NCBI GenBank assembly: GCA_036365455.1
Contig: JAWQUS010000027.1
Span: forward strand, 18,898,501 to 18,962,500
Direction of reading: 5' to 3'
Length of the DNA stretch: 64,000 nucleotides
Origin: Macrosoma leucophasiata
Lineage: Eukaryota; Arthropoda; Insecta; Lepidoptera; Hedylidae
This document shows, one piece after another, positions 55,294-64,000 of the stretch (position 1 is the stretch's first letter; every line of letters begins with the position of its first letter). The translations under genes were made by a program, and so were the position numbers. Below the pieces are notes generated by a model, which was not told where the DNA came from, ran no database searches, and was given only the letters and a program-made list of their open reading frames with translations.

Positions 55294-55565
55294 GGTGGCA
55301 AACAAGCATGCAGTTCACATTGATGTTAAGTGATGACTGCAGCCTATAGTTGAGTGGGTACACAAAGACTAGGCGTCAAAATGTAGACCTAGTCAGCGAT
55401 GCCACCCCTCAGATCTTAGTTGTTAAGTCTCTGTGATAGTCATTACAGGGCCATACATTACCATCTAACCGGAACACGATAGTGCTGAACACTACCATTT
55501 GGCGGCAGATAGATTAGGTTACTAGGTTACGCGGTGGTGCCTACGCCCTGGAACACTGGAAATCC
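55294..55565 (-). repeat. Family A repeat, near full length
   Basis: ggtggcaaacaagcatgcag through ctggaacactggaa. Confidence 0.75.
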
Positions 55566-55571
55566 AGAAAA

Positions 55572-55900
55572 CCAGTACACAAACTCAAACTCAAATATTT
55601 TATTTCAAATTAGTCTACAAGGACACTTTTGCATTGTCAGTTTACAAGCTACCTGTAACGAATGACTTACAATAATTATTATTATTCAATAGGTATTAAT
55701 GATAATCAAATTAAAAAATTCTAATTAAATTCTAATTTAACCGATTTTATACATCAAATCTTTCAATTCCTTCATAGAAGAAAATGAAAAATCAATTCGT
55801 CATAAACATACTCATTCACTAAGCAGTTCCAAGTGCAGGCACGACTGAGAAGAACTCCGCTACCCAACAAACTCAGAGTGTTGCTCTTTTAGTCAATATC
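55572..55900 (-). mobile_element. LINE 3' end
   Basis: The plus strand has the tail (caaact)n then caaatattttatttcaaatt. The coding end is near 55830 (reading GVLLSRACTWNCL on the minus strand). Related to 60880-61130. Confidence 0.55.
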
Positions 55901-56385
55901 CTTAGAACTAATACAAATGGTAATTATAGTAGAATATATAGGTATAGATAATGTGAACGTCCATGGAATATGCACATTAAATTATTATAAATACACACAT
56001 GCAAATACTTATCAACAGCTTAATATCGTGATAGAAAATGACACCCGCAAACCACAACAGACCAGTCCCAGTCCCTACAATCAGCACCCGTTTACGAGTA
56101 TGACGCATGTGGCATACACACACGTTTATTATGAACATGTAATGATGTTACACCTTTGCTCGCAATGTAATATCAGCTTTATTGTAAACTGCATTAATGA
56201 CCTGTCATAAGTGTACCTAAGATATATACATATATATTCATATAATATCTACACGTTGAAAGAAACTAAAGAAAGTGAAACGGTTCACTTTTACTTTCGA
56301 CTCACGATCCACGGTCAAATAATCGTGAATAGCTTTTTTTGTTCTTAACATAATATAATTATTATAAACATAACTAAGTAATATT
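55901..56385. other. No gene recognised
   Basis: A 97-residue plus frame (55917-56210) has no motif. Confidence 0.3.
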
Positions 56386-56389
56386 ATAT

Positions 56390-56550
56390 ACTGGTGGTAG
56401 AGCTCCAGTGACGGAGCTCGAGGGTATAGGCAACTGCGTAACTTAATCTATTTGCCGCTAAATTAAAGAAAGAAAGATCTTAGGAGTGGTAACGCATCTA
56501 CATTGAAATCTTTCTCTGAATTAATCTGAAATATATGATTAGTTGCCATC
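56390..56550 (+). repeat. Family A repeat, truncated
   Basis: ctggtggtagagctccagtg, then a deletion to aggagtggtaacgcatct. Confidence 0.65.
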
Positions 56551-56555
56551 CCTCG

Positions 56556-56622
56556 GTAATGATTAACCGAGTAGATCGCTTACGATCTACACCAGCCGCG
56601 GGGCCATGCGCGCTTCGGCGCC
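56556..56622 (-). repeat. Family B 5S-like SINE, head fragment
   Basis: gtagatcgcttacgatctac and gggccatgcgcgcttc only. Confidence 0.65.
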
Positions 56623-56689
56623 GGGAATATACCGGCCTTAAACCTTAAAATGGTGTACATTACTGTACATTTTTTTTATGTCATAAGGT

Positions 56690-56882
56690 TGACAAACAAG
56701 CAGACGGGTCACCCGATGGAAAGGGGTCAGGTCAGCATCGCCTATGAACATTTGCAACACCAGGGGAGTTTCCAATTGCCAATACGCTGCCAGACCTGAA
56801 AGACTCTTTCTTTTGATGCCATTTGAAAATAGAATGCTGTTATCACTGGGTAAAAAATGTGCATTGTGCATTGTTTGTGACT
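56690..56882 (-). repeat. Interspersed repeat distantly related to family A
   Basis: gacaaacaagcagacgggtc start, then tgaacatttgcaacaccagg. A common lepidopteran SINE-sized repeat with a similar 5' edge to family A. Confidence 0.55.
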
Positions 56883-56902
56883 CTACCAATGAGTAATATT
56901 AA

Positions 56903-57182
56903 TTTTACTGGTGGTAGAGCTCCAGTGACGGAGCTAGCGGGTGTCAGCACCACCGCATTACCTAATATACTTGCTTTTAAATGGTAGTGTTTAGCGCTAT
57001 TGTGTTCCAGTCAGATGGTAATGTACGGCCCTGTAATTTCCGGCACAGAGGCATAAAACCTTAGGCCTCGGGAGTGGTAACGCATCTGAATTTTGACCTT
57101 GATCTTTGTGTGGTTGTCTATAGGCTGAAATCATCACTTAACATCAATGTGAACTGCATGCTTGTTTGCCACTTAATTTACA
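56903..57182 (+). repeat. Family A repeat, near full length
   Basis: One of the best-preserved copies: actggtggtagagctccagt through catgcttgtttgccactt. Confidence 0.85.
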
Positions 57183-57210
57183 TAAAAAAAGGGATTTTTG
57201 AATTTTTGGA

Positions 57211-57374
57211 CTGTGTCGTGGGTGCCGTTGTACACATACAACACATACACAAACACCCAGACCCGAAACAAATATCTGTAGGCCATACAAATATTTGTTC
57301 CGGTGCGGAGATCGAACCCGCGACCCTTCGAATCAAACGGTGGTTTCGCACCGCTGGACTAACCGGGTCGTTTA
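57211..57374 (-). repeat. Family C SINE, tRNA-like
   Basis: Nearly identical to 21650-21812; acccggttagtccagcgg on the minus strand. Confidence 0.78.
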
Positions 57375-57379
57375 GGCCG

Positions 57380-58894
57380 TTCTGAGTCATTTCACAATTC
57401 GCAACATTTTTAATCGTTATATCTTAACAACTTTTAAGTACTTATTGACTATAATATGTTTCAAAGACAAATAGTATTTATTTATCCAATACTATTACAG
57501 GGTAACCAATAAAAAAATAGTCAACATCCCAATAACACCATTATTTTAACACCATTACAATAACACCATTATTTAAAAAAAATAGTGACACCCCTGTTGC
57601 TTCAATGGAGTGTAGGTAAATATTTTATAAAATGGGCTTAGTTTCCATACTGTTTGTATCTATTTACTGTGGCAATACGAAATTCGTCGGGACAACTAGT
57701 AGGTATAATATTATTATAGTCACAGTGTTTGTTACTAAAATCATCCGAAACAATTTGGTCGATTTTTATAATTTTTTTGTATATATTCGGTAGGTCGAAG
57801 AATAGGTGGTTGGTCAATTATTTTTTTAACCGCTAAGACAGCCAGTAGTATTTAAGTAGGTATATATTTAGATTATTTAGGTACCTTTACCTATTTTTTC
57901 TTATGCAACTAGTTAAAAAGTAGAGTTATATGTTGAAAAGCAGAGTTATATATATTAGCAGTATGTTATTTTTAGTCATAGAAGTTGTTATCGACAAGTT
58001 ATCACTCAATTTCAAATACTATGAGGTAGGTAGGTATATTAAAGTCTACGAGCATCAGCTATTTATAACAAGCGTAAATCCATTTATCATAACCGTGAGG
58101 AAATAGGTACTCGTATTTTACAACCTGTTTGCATTTTTTTAAATAACACATTAAGTTACAATTAACCGAAATCGATGGAATTCATACTTTTACTTTTTGT
58201 TCACATTTATTCGCCTTGAAAACATAAACAACTCTGTATGTTTTTCTTTTGGTTACCTATAATAATCATCTGATTCTGTCTCGCGCACTTACATTTAAAT
58301 ACAGTAATTTGACTTTGATAACATAAGAAAAACTGACTCACGTGCAAAACCAGTAAAATGTTTATCATCATGGTCAACTAGCAACCGATTCACGACAATA
58401 TAACATAGTTATTACGAAAACACTGTTAAAATCACGCTGGCACTATTTTGTATGAGCACTCGGAAGACCTCTCTGACAGACGGTCGAATGTCAACTAGCC
58501 ATACTGGTCGGATTGGTCGGCAAGGCGCTTAAATATTATGCCATTAGCTGCCAGTTGATGTAGAGCCGTGACTTTGATTCTAAGGCCGTTATCAGATCGC
58601 CCTTTGTTCTGCCACCGCAGGGATGGGTGGGTCATGGTAGTCTGGATGTGTGCGGTTGACGTCTGCTCCATGCACACATGTTGATAGTTCACTCATGGTG
58701 GGAATTTGCGATGATAATTTGCGGTGATTGCGCAGGCGCCGGCAACTTAGTCGCTGCAGGCTACTCCGGGCCTAAGGTTATAGGCTTTCGATCCATCGGT
58801 TTGGGAAAAGGCAATATGTTGGCAATGTGTCAGGCGCATGTCTAATGATGGTAGAGTCCCACAGTGATCCAAATGTTTTTTATTTGTAATGTTT
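57380..58894. other. No gene; old repeat patches
   Basis: 57600-57700 ends attcgtcgggacaactag, Helitron-like. 58490-58700 encodes a 65-residue minus frame (KVTALHQLAANGIIFKRL) that looks like an interspersed repeat. Nothing else recognised. Confidence 0.3.
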
Positions 58895-59400
58895 TTTTTT
58901 CGCAATAACACATGCGAGTAATAATAATAATGGCAACCCCATTATACCTACGTTCCACTGCTGGGCACAAGTCTCTCCCCTTTTTGGGGGGAGGCCTGGA
59001 GCTTACTCCACCACGCTGCTCCAATGCGGATTGGTGGAGATACGGGTTAGTGGCCAACCCGCTGTCGGATGTTTTCAAACCACCCATAAGGCCTCCGACA
59101 AGGCTTAACGACTGCTATCTATCGATAGCAACCGGGACCGACGGCTTAACGTGCCCTCCGACGCACGGAAACGCGCCACTAGCGGTCACCCATCACACAC
59201 CCGACCGCGCCCGTAATGCTTGACCGAGTAGATCGAGCGAGTGAACTTTATAAATTGAAGATAAAACGGAATGTAAATTTGACTTCGGGCAGGAATCGGA
59301 CCTGCGACCTCAGGATAACCAGTCCAGCCGCTTTACCACTAAGCTACCGAAGTCCCAAATCGATGCGTCAAATGCTTGTCAAATTTTGCTTTACCTTTTT
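58895..59400 (-). mobile_element. Nested SINEs: family B inside family D
   Basis: The family D tail (cgcaataacacatgcgagt, 58899-58917) and its remaining body (from gcgagtgaactttataaatt, 59230) are separated by a family B copy at about 58918-59229. The 6-bp repeat gcgagt at both junctions is the likely target-site duplication. The tRNA-like core of D is at 59281-59356. Confidence 0.78.
58918..59229 (-). repeat. Family B 5S-like SINE, 5' head truncated (inner element)
   Basis: ATT-type tail at the left, body intact, head cut at gaccgagtagatcga. Confidence 0.75.
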
Positions 59401-59529
59401 TAATTTTAACCGATTTAGGATCGGTGAACGACATCCATTGATAATTTATTTATACAACCGATATGATAGACTTTACAGTTTATACAATATCATAAAGATG
59501 TCGCTGTTCCCTTAATAATTGTAATATTT

Positions 59530-59642
59530 ATTTTTCGCAATAACACATGCGAGTGAACTTTAGAAATTAAAGAAAAAACGGAAAGAAAAACTTGACTTCG
59601 GGCAGGAATCGAACCTGCGACCTCAGGATAACCAGTCCAGCA
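59530..59642 (-). repeat. Family D SINE, truncated
   Basis: cgcaataacacatgcgagtg tail and gacttcgggcaggaatcg core. Cut at agtccag before the A box. Confidence 0.75.
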
Positions 59643-59668
59643 AAAAAGGTTTTTTTTTTTAATTTAAT

Positions 59669-59910
59669 GAAGGTGGCAAAAAAGCAGGCAGTTCACAATT
59701 ATATTAAGTGATGACTGTAGCCTATAGACACAACAACAAACAAAGACCAGAGGTCAAAATGCAGATGCGTTGCCCCCCTAAGAAATTAGTTGATAGGTAT
59801 GTCTCTGGTCAGGTGTATGAGATAAGTTATTAAGGGGCTGTGCATTACCATCTAACCGGAACACGATAGTGCTGAACACTACTTTGGCGGCAGTGATGTC
59901 TACACTGGAA
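59669..59910 (-). repeat. Family A repeat
   Basis: ggtggcaaaaaagcaggcag through ctttggcggcagtg, with its 3' edge degraded. Confidence 0.7.
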
Positions 59911-60039
59911 CTCAATACCACTTGTTCAAATGTAGATGTTTAAAGGCTGCAGGGGCGGATTTCATACGTTGGCTGCCCTAGGCCTATGAAAAATTATATG
60001 ACATAAAAAAGGCTTCGAGTAAGGTATCTTTCAAATTCA

Positions 60040-60461
60040 AGCTTCGCCGTTATTATTTGAATTCACTGGCTGTTGATACTGGTTAATATAGGAATGTCAT
60101 CATATTTAAGCTTTCCTATTTATTATTATTATATTTATGATTATTTATGTTATTTATATATTGATTCATATATAGCTATATGTTTATGTATATATACATA
60201 TGTATGTTTTGGATTGTGTATTTATTCTAATATATCTTTAGTTATTTACGTAAGTAATTATCTGCTTCGTGTTTTAGTCATTGTAGTTTTATTTTTTATT
60301 TCATAGTTCTTTTATTTTTCTGCAACATCTCGTGGTTTTTCTTGTACAACCTTAAGGTTGACTGGCAGATAATGCCTAAAGGCATTAAGTCCACCTTCTG
60401 TACTTCATTTTTATAATGTGTGCATTAAAGTTTAAATAAATAAATAAATAAAATAAAAATT
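60040..60461 (+). mobile_element. LINE 3' UTR with AAAT tail
   Basis: ttgtacaaccttaaggttga, then cagataatgcctaaaggcat, then taaagtttaaataaataaat. A common lepidopteran LINE end; the T-rich interior encodes no conserved protein. Confidence 0.6.
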
Positions 60462-60542
60462 GCCGCCCCCTCCCAGTGCAGTAAAGCATTAAAAAATCGG
60501 TAAACTATAGAAAGCAAATTAAAATGAAAAAAACGACAGTAC

Positions 60543-60790
60543 TACTGGTGGTAGAGAGCTCGCGGGCGTAGGCACCGCCGCATTATTGCCGCTAAATGGT
60601 AGTGTTCAGCACTATCGTGTTCCGGTCAGGTGGTAATGTACGTCCGTGTAATTTCCGGCACAGAGGCATAACACCTTGGGCCTCAGGAGTGGTAACGCAT
60701 CTGCATTTTGACCTTGGTCTTTGTGTAGGTGTCTATAGGCTGCAGACATCACTAGACATCAATGTGAACTGCATGCTTGATTGCCACTTC
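60543..60790 (+). repeat. Family A repeat, near full length
   Basis: actggtggtagagagctcgc through catgcttgattgccactt. Confidence 0.8.
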
Positions 60791-60879
60791 CACCTGTGTT
60801 TGCGCATACACTTGTGCACTATAATATCCCCCGCGTAGTCTCTGTTGAGATTGGCCGCCGTAACCTTAGTGCAATTATT

Positions 60880-61130
60880 ATCAAATGTGTGATTTTCAAT
60901 GAAATTGAAGCGATTGCTCCCAGGCTATTTCGAAATCCTGTATTTTATAATCACAGACTTTATTAGATTCAAGTTTAAATTCAAAAGAGCTGTACTGAGT
61001 TTGTTCAGTGGCGGAGTTCTTTTCAGTATTGACTGCACTTGGAACTCTGCCAAGTGAATGACCTTTACTAAGACGATCAATTAATTCCTTTTCTCAGTTT
61101 CTTCTTGAAATGGGGAAATGGAGGAATTTG
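60880..61130 (+). mobile_element. LINE coding 3' end, decayed
   Basis: Reads APRLFRNPVFYNHRL, a stop, and later fragments equivalent to the minus-strand block at 55800-55900. Confidence 0.45.
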
Positions 61131-61194
61131 TAAATAATTTATTCTTTCCATAATAGAAAAGGAACCTAATTATCTATACATATAATAACACAGT

Positions 61195-61545
61195 AAAAAA
61201 GTGTGTCTGTACATTAAACATTTTTTCCAAAAAACTGATAGGGGACGATTAAAGAAGTACAGAACAGAAACAAAAAAAAAACTGTTTTTTGGAATTTTTG
61301 TCTGTCTGTCTGTCTGGTACGTTATAACTTGGAATCTACTGAACGGATTTGAACGCGGTTTTCACAGTTTTCAAATTCGCGGGTTTCATATACCTAAATT
61401 AGAGCGTTGTCAGAACTTTGTTTCGTCAAAATCGGTTAAGGGAAAAAGAAGTTACGGTCAACTGAAAATATTTATAGTTCAAGCCTTGCTTCAAAACTTT
61501 TCAACGGTGTTGAATGCGGTTTACATAAACGTATTTATTTTATAT
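61195..61545 (+). repeat. Noncoding interspersed repeat with TCTG microsatellite
   Basis: gtgtgtctgtacattaaaca start, a tctg run at about 61302-61315, then ggtacgttataacttggaat. Confidence 0.45.
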
Positions 61546-61690
61546 TAAAGAAAAATGGAAAGAAAAATTTGACTTCAGGCGAGACTCGAACTCGCGGCCT
61601 ACTGGGAATCTAGTCCAGCCGCTCTTCCAACTGAGCTACTGAAGTCCTGCCCGATTTGTCAAATCTTTCCTTCACATTTATTGCCTTGCT
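61545..61690 (-). repeat. Family D-type SINE, the most tRNA-like copy
   Basis: The minus strand folds as a nearly complete tRNA cloverleaf: acceptor acttcag/ctgaagt, D-stem gctc/gagc, T-arm gcgagttcgagtctcgc. The anticodon stem has one mismatch and the loop would read AGA, which does not fit a Ser tRNA because no long variable arm is present. The family D flanks favour a SINE. Confidence 0.65.
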
Positions 61691-61842
61691 TTATGGTAGC
61701 AGTAGCGCCATCTATTACCAACTATGCTAGTTAGGCAACGTATTTACGTGTAATTTAGATAAAGCTAGAATTTCTTCTTTGTTTTCCGATATCATTAAAG
61801 ACAAAAACACATTGCAGTCTCTATTGATTTTTTTTTTAATGT

Positions 61843-62005
61843 TATGGAAGATGCAAGCAAACATGCAGTTCACATTGATGTTAAGTGATGACTGCAGCCT
61901 ATAGACACCCACACAAAGACCAAGGTCAAAATGCAGATGCGTTACCACTCCTGAGGCCTAAAGTGTTATGCCTCTGTGCCGGAAATTACAAGGCCATACA
62001 AAAAA
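61843..62005 (-). repeat. Family A repeat, truncated
   Basis: caaacatgcagttcacattg through ggaaattacaaggcc. Confidence 0.75.
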
Positions 62006-62029
62006 AAATAATGAGTGAATAATGAATTA

Positions 62030-62215
62030 AAAAAATACTATGAATAATCTATTGAGCGCCATCTGTTATAGATAGAGATTTCATGTAACTAAATCATATA
62101 ATTTAGTATCACAAAATCTCAATAGATGGCGCTTACTTACTATAATTGTAGTTTCCACTGGTCACGCGAAGAGTGACCTACACGCGGGCGGTGCCGCGGG
62201 CAACAGCTAGTAGGT
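62030..62215. repeat. Inverted gcgccatct motifs and Helitron-like end
   Basis: attgagcgccatct (62052) and agatggcgctt (62126) are inverted. A CTAG end gccgcgggcaacagctag closes the block at about 62210. Confidence 0.4.
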
Positions 62216-62430
62216 ATGAAATAAATGAATAAACTGAATAAGGTGAGCGCTCGTCTTTAGTCAGTCTTGTTTAGGGTGTGCGCTGGTCCTAAGTGTAGAC
62301 TGATTTCCTGGAAATTTTAGTCCATTATTTAGGTAAGGTTAGGTTATGTTGTGGAAGTAAGAATTAGCGTGAAAAAGCATTGCATTGGAGGGTCTTCTAA
62401 AAATTCTCGCGAAAAACATGACGGTATAAG

Positions 62431-62699
62431 TATTTTACTTTTCATGTAAGTTGTGGTTTCCGTATCAATTCATGGGATTTTAAGTGAAGTCATGTTTGTC
62501 ACCGAAATGATGATAGCTTTACAATACAATAGCAAAAATACTCATTTATATGAATTTGTGAATAGTATTTTACTTTCATGTAAGTTGTGGTTTCCGTATC
62601 AATTCATGGGATTTTAAGTGAAGTCATGTTTGTCACCAAAATGATGATAGCTTTACAGTACAATAGCAAAAATACTCATTTTAATGGATTTGTGAATAG
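62431..62699 (+). repeat. Tandem duplication, two units of about 135 bp
   Basis: tattttacttttcatgtaag at 62431 and tattttactttcatgtaagt at 62566 begin units that differ at only a few positions. Confidence 0.85.
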
Positions 62700-63177
62700 T
62701 AAAATAAACCTCATTGATAACATTGTTAGGAACGTAGTGACTGCGTAGTGAGTGAGGTGAGGAGAGGAGAGAGATATATCCTGCATTTCATTATAAAATA
62801 CGCTTACGCTCCTGCGAGTGTAAGCGTATTTTATTTTAAACCTTGGACACATTATTTCTTTGTGAGGCAATACGAAGTTTGCCGGGACAGCTAGTATTTC
62901 ATAAAAGAAAAAAAAATGTTTTCTTATCGGTCACCACGCTCAAAAAGTGAAACTTGAATTAATATCATAGAAAAAAAGAAATACTGCATAAATAAAATAA
63001 ATAAATAATTGTAATTGCATAAGTTGATACAAAATGCTATGCAATAGTTTTACCGCGGCAGTCCCCGAGTGCCACACGTCGATTTTTATTTTTATATTAC
63101 AAACAGACACTCCAATTTTGTTTATTTGTATAGATGTATAGATAAAATCATCTATCGCCGAATAGGACAAGTATCTG
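62700..63177. other. No gene recognised
   Basis: A Helitron-like end (tttgccgggacagctag) lies near 62894; otherwise AT-rich. Confidence 0.3.
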
Positions 63178-63425
63178 CAGGCGCCACCGCATTACCTTTT
63201 AAACTTGCCGATAAATGGTAGTGTTGAGCACTAACGTGTTTCGGTCACGTGTCCTCCTCCTTCCTTCTCTGGCCCTGTAATTCCCGGCACAGAGGCATAA
63301 CACTTTAGGCCTCGGGAGTTGTAACGCATCTGCGTTTTGACGTCTGGTCTTTGTGTGGGTGTCCATAGGCCGCATCGTCACTTAACATCAATGTTAACTG
63401 CATGCTTGCTTGCCACATTCATTAC
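63178..63425 (+). repeat. Family A repeat, diverged
   Basis: gcaggcgccaccgcattacc through gcatgcttgcttgccaca. Confidence 0.75.
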
Positions 63426-63512
63426 ATTAAAAAAATTTAATGTCCACCAAATCATTTTACATGAGATTTAAAACGAGACTCTACATCCTAACCTCGCTGT
63501 GACTTGGCTGGC

Positions 63513-63580
63513 ACATGCATCCCATAGAGCAACAAGGGAGGGGAGTAGCCATATGCAGGCTTTCCCCAGTTTCCCCTCTG
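63513..63580 (+). repeat. Fragment related to the inverted-end element at 37885
   Basis: tcccatagagcaacaaggg and gggagtagccatatgcaggc match the left end there. Confidence 0.5.
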
Positions 63581-63589
63581 TCAAATCCA

Positions 63590-63897
63590 GAGGTCAAAAT
63601 GCAGATGTGTTGCCACCTCTGGGACCTTAGTTGTTATGTCTCTGTGATAGGGGATTATTACGGGGCCATAGATTAACCATCTAAACATCACACGATAGTG
63701 CTGAACACTACCATTTAAGTAATAATTTCAGTAATTGTGTTGTCTTTTCTTTGTTTATTGTTAGCAACGTTTTATGTCTATGTGTCTCGTTGTGTGTCAA
63801 ATAAATGCTTCTTTCTTTCTATGTAGCGGCAGATAAATTATTTAATGCGGTGGTGTCTACGCCCTCGAGCTCCTACAGTGGAACTCTACCACCAGTA
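63590..63897 (-). repeat. Family A repeat with a LINE-tail insertion
   Basis: aggtcaaaatgcagatgtgt through ctctaccaccag, interrupted at about 63722-63823 by a stretch ending caaataaatgcttctttctt, a LINE 3' end. Confidence 0.65.
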
Positions 63898-64000
63898 AAA
63901 GACATCTTAAACAGGACAAAAACGATATGAATAATGCGCGAAACTGCCGATAACAGCCAGTAATTATAATATATTATTTATATATCGCTGTTATTTAATA

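Noticed and set aside
55917..56210. 97-residue hypothetical gene
   Set aside because: No splice-site support, no motif and a composition like the surrounding AT-rich DNA.
61565..61645. Functional serine tRNA (loop AGA)
   Set aside because: A serine tRNA needs a long variable arm, which is absent here, and the flanks are those of family D.

Overview
The window looks like repeat-rich nuclear DNA from a lepidopteran (moth or butterfly). The basis is its AT-rich background, GT-AG introns, cecropia-type mariner elements, short Helitrons with TC...CTAG ends, BEL/Pao, RTE-like and Penelope-like elements, and several SINE families that recur many times. I recognised these by eye; no database search was run.

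Three host-type multi-exon genes can be assembled by hand because intron phases and splice sites fit. (1) A minus-strand THAP-domain gene has exon 1 at 16823-16937 and the rest at 3170-3337, 1835-2122 and 1014-1213. Its first intron is about 13.5 kb and holds a LINE. Exons 3 and 4 look like tandem duplicates. (2) A plus-strand three-exon gene (21907-22194, 22954-23178, 24235-24630) encodes a 302-residue protein with two tandem zinc-binding modules, each split by a phase-0 intron, then a third C2CH-like motif. I do not recognise its family. (3) A minus-strand spaetzle-like cystine-knot gene has exons at 39088-39214, 37149-37300, 34494-34588 and 33435-33615. Its 5' end and one internal exon were not found.

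The rest is mostly mobile DNA. 1-17 kb: the THAP gene, SINEs, MITEs, LINE fragments and a LINE bracketed by inverted copies of its own 3' end (13158-15965). 17.4-18.3 kb: an approximately 850-bp near-perfect palindrome made of two copies of an unclassified retroposon, called R400 here. 24.8-27.9 kb: a BEL/Pao element with 161-bp LTRs, containing an RTE-like LINE. 28-32 kb: a pogo-type remnant, a probable solo LTR, a deleted mariner and a near full-length mariner. 42-46 kb: a 5S-like SINE, an RTE fragment and a Penelope-like element. 49-51 kb: a second mariner and a complete 5S-like SINE. 51-64 kb: a short Helitron, MITEs, LINE tails and nested SINEs.

Repeat labels used below: A = about 290-bp GC-richer family, more than 20 copies; B = 5S-rRNA-like SINE; C and D = two tRNA-like SINE families; E = a LINE C-terminal fragment family; F = a noncoding family beginning ttagggt; G = a GC-rich LINE-like family; R400 = an about 400-bp A-tailed retroposon.
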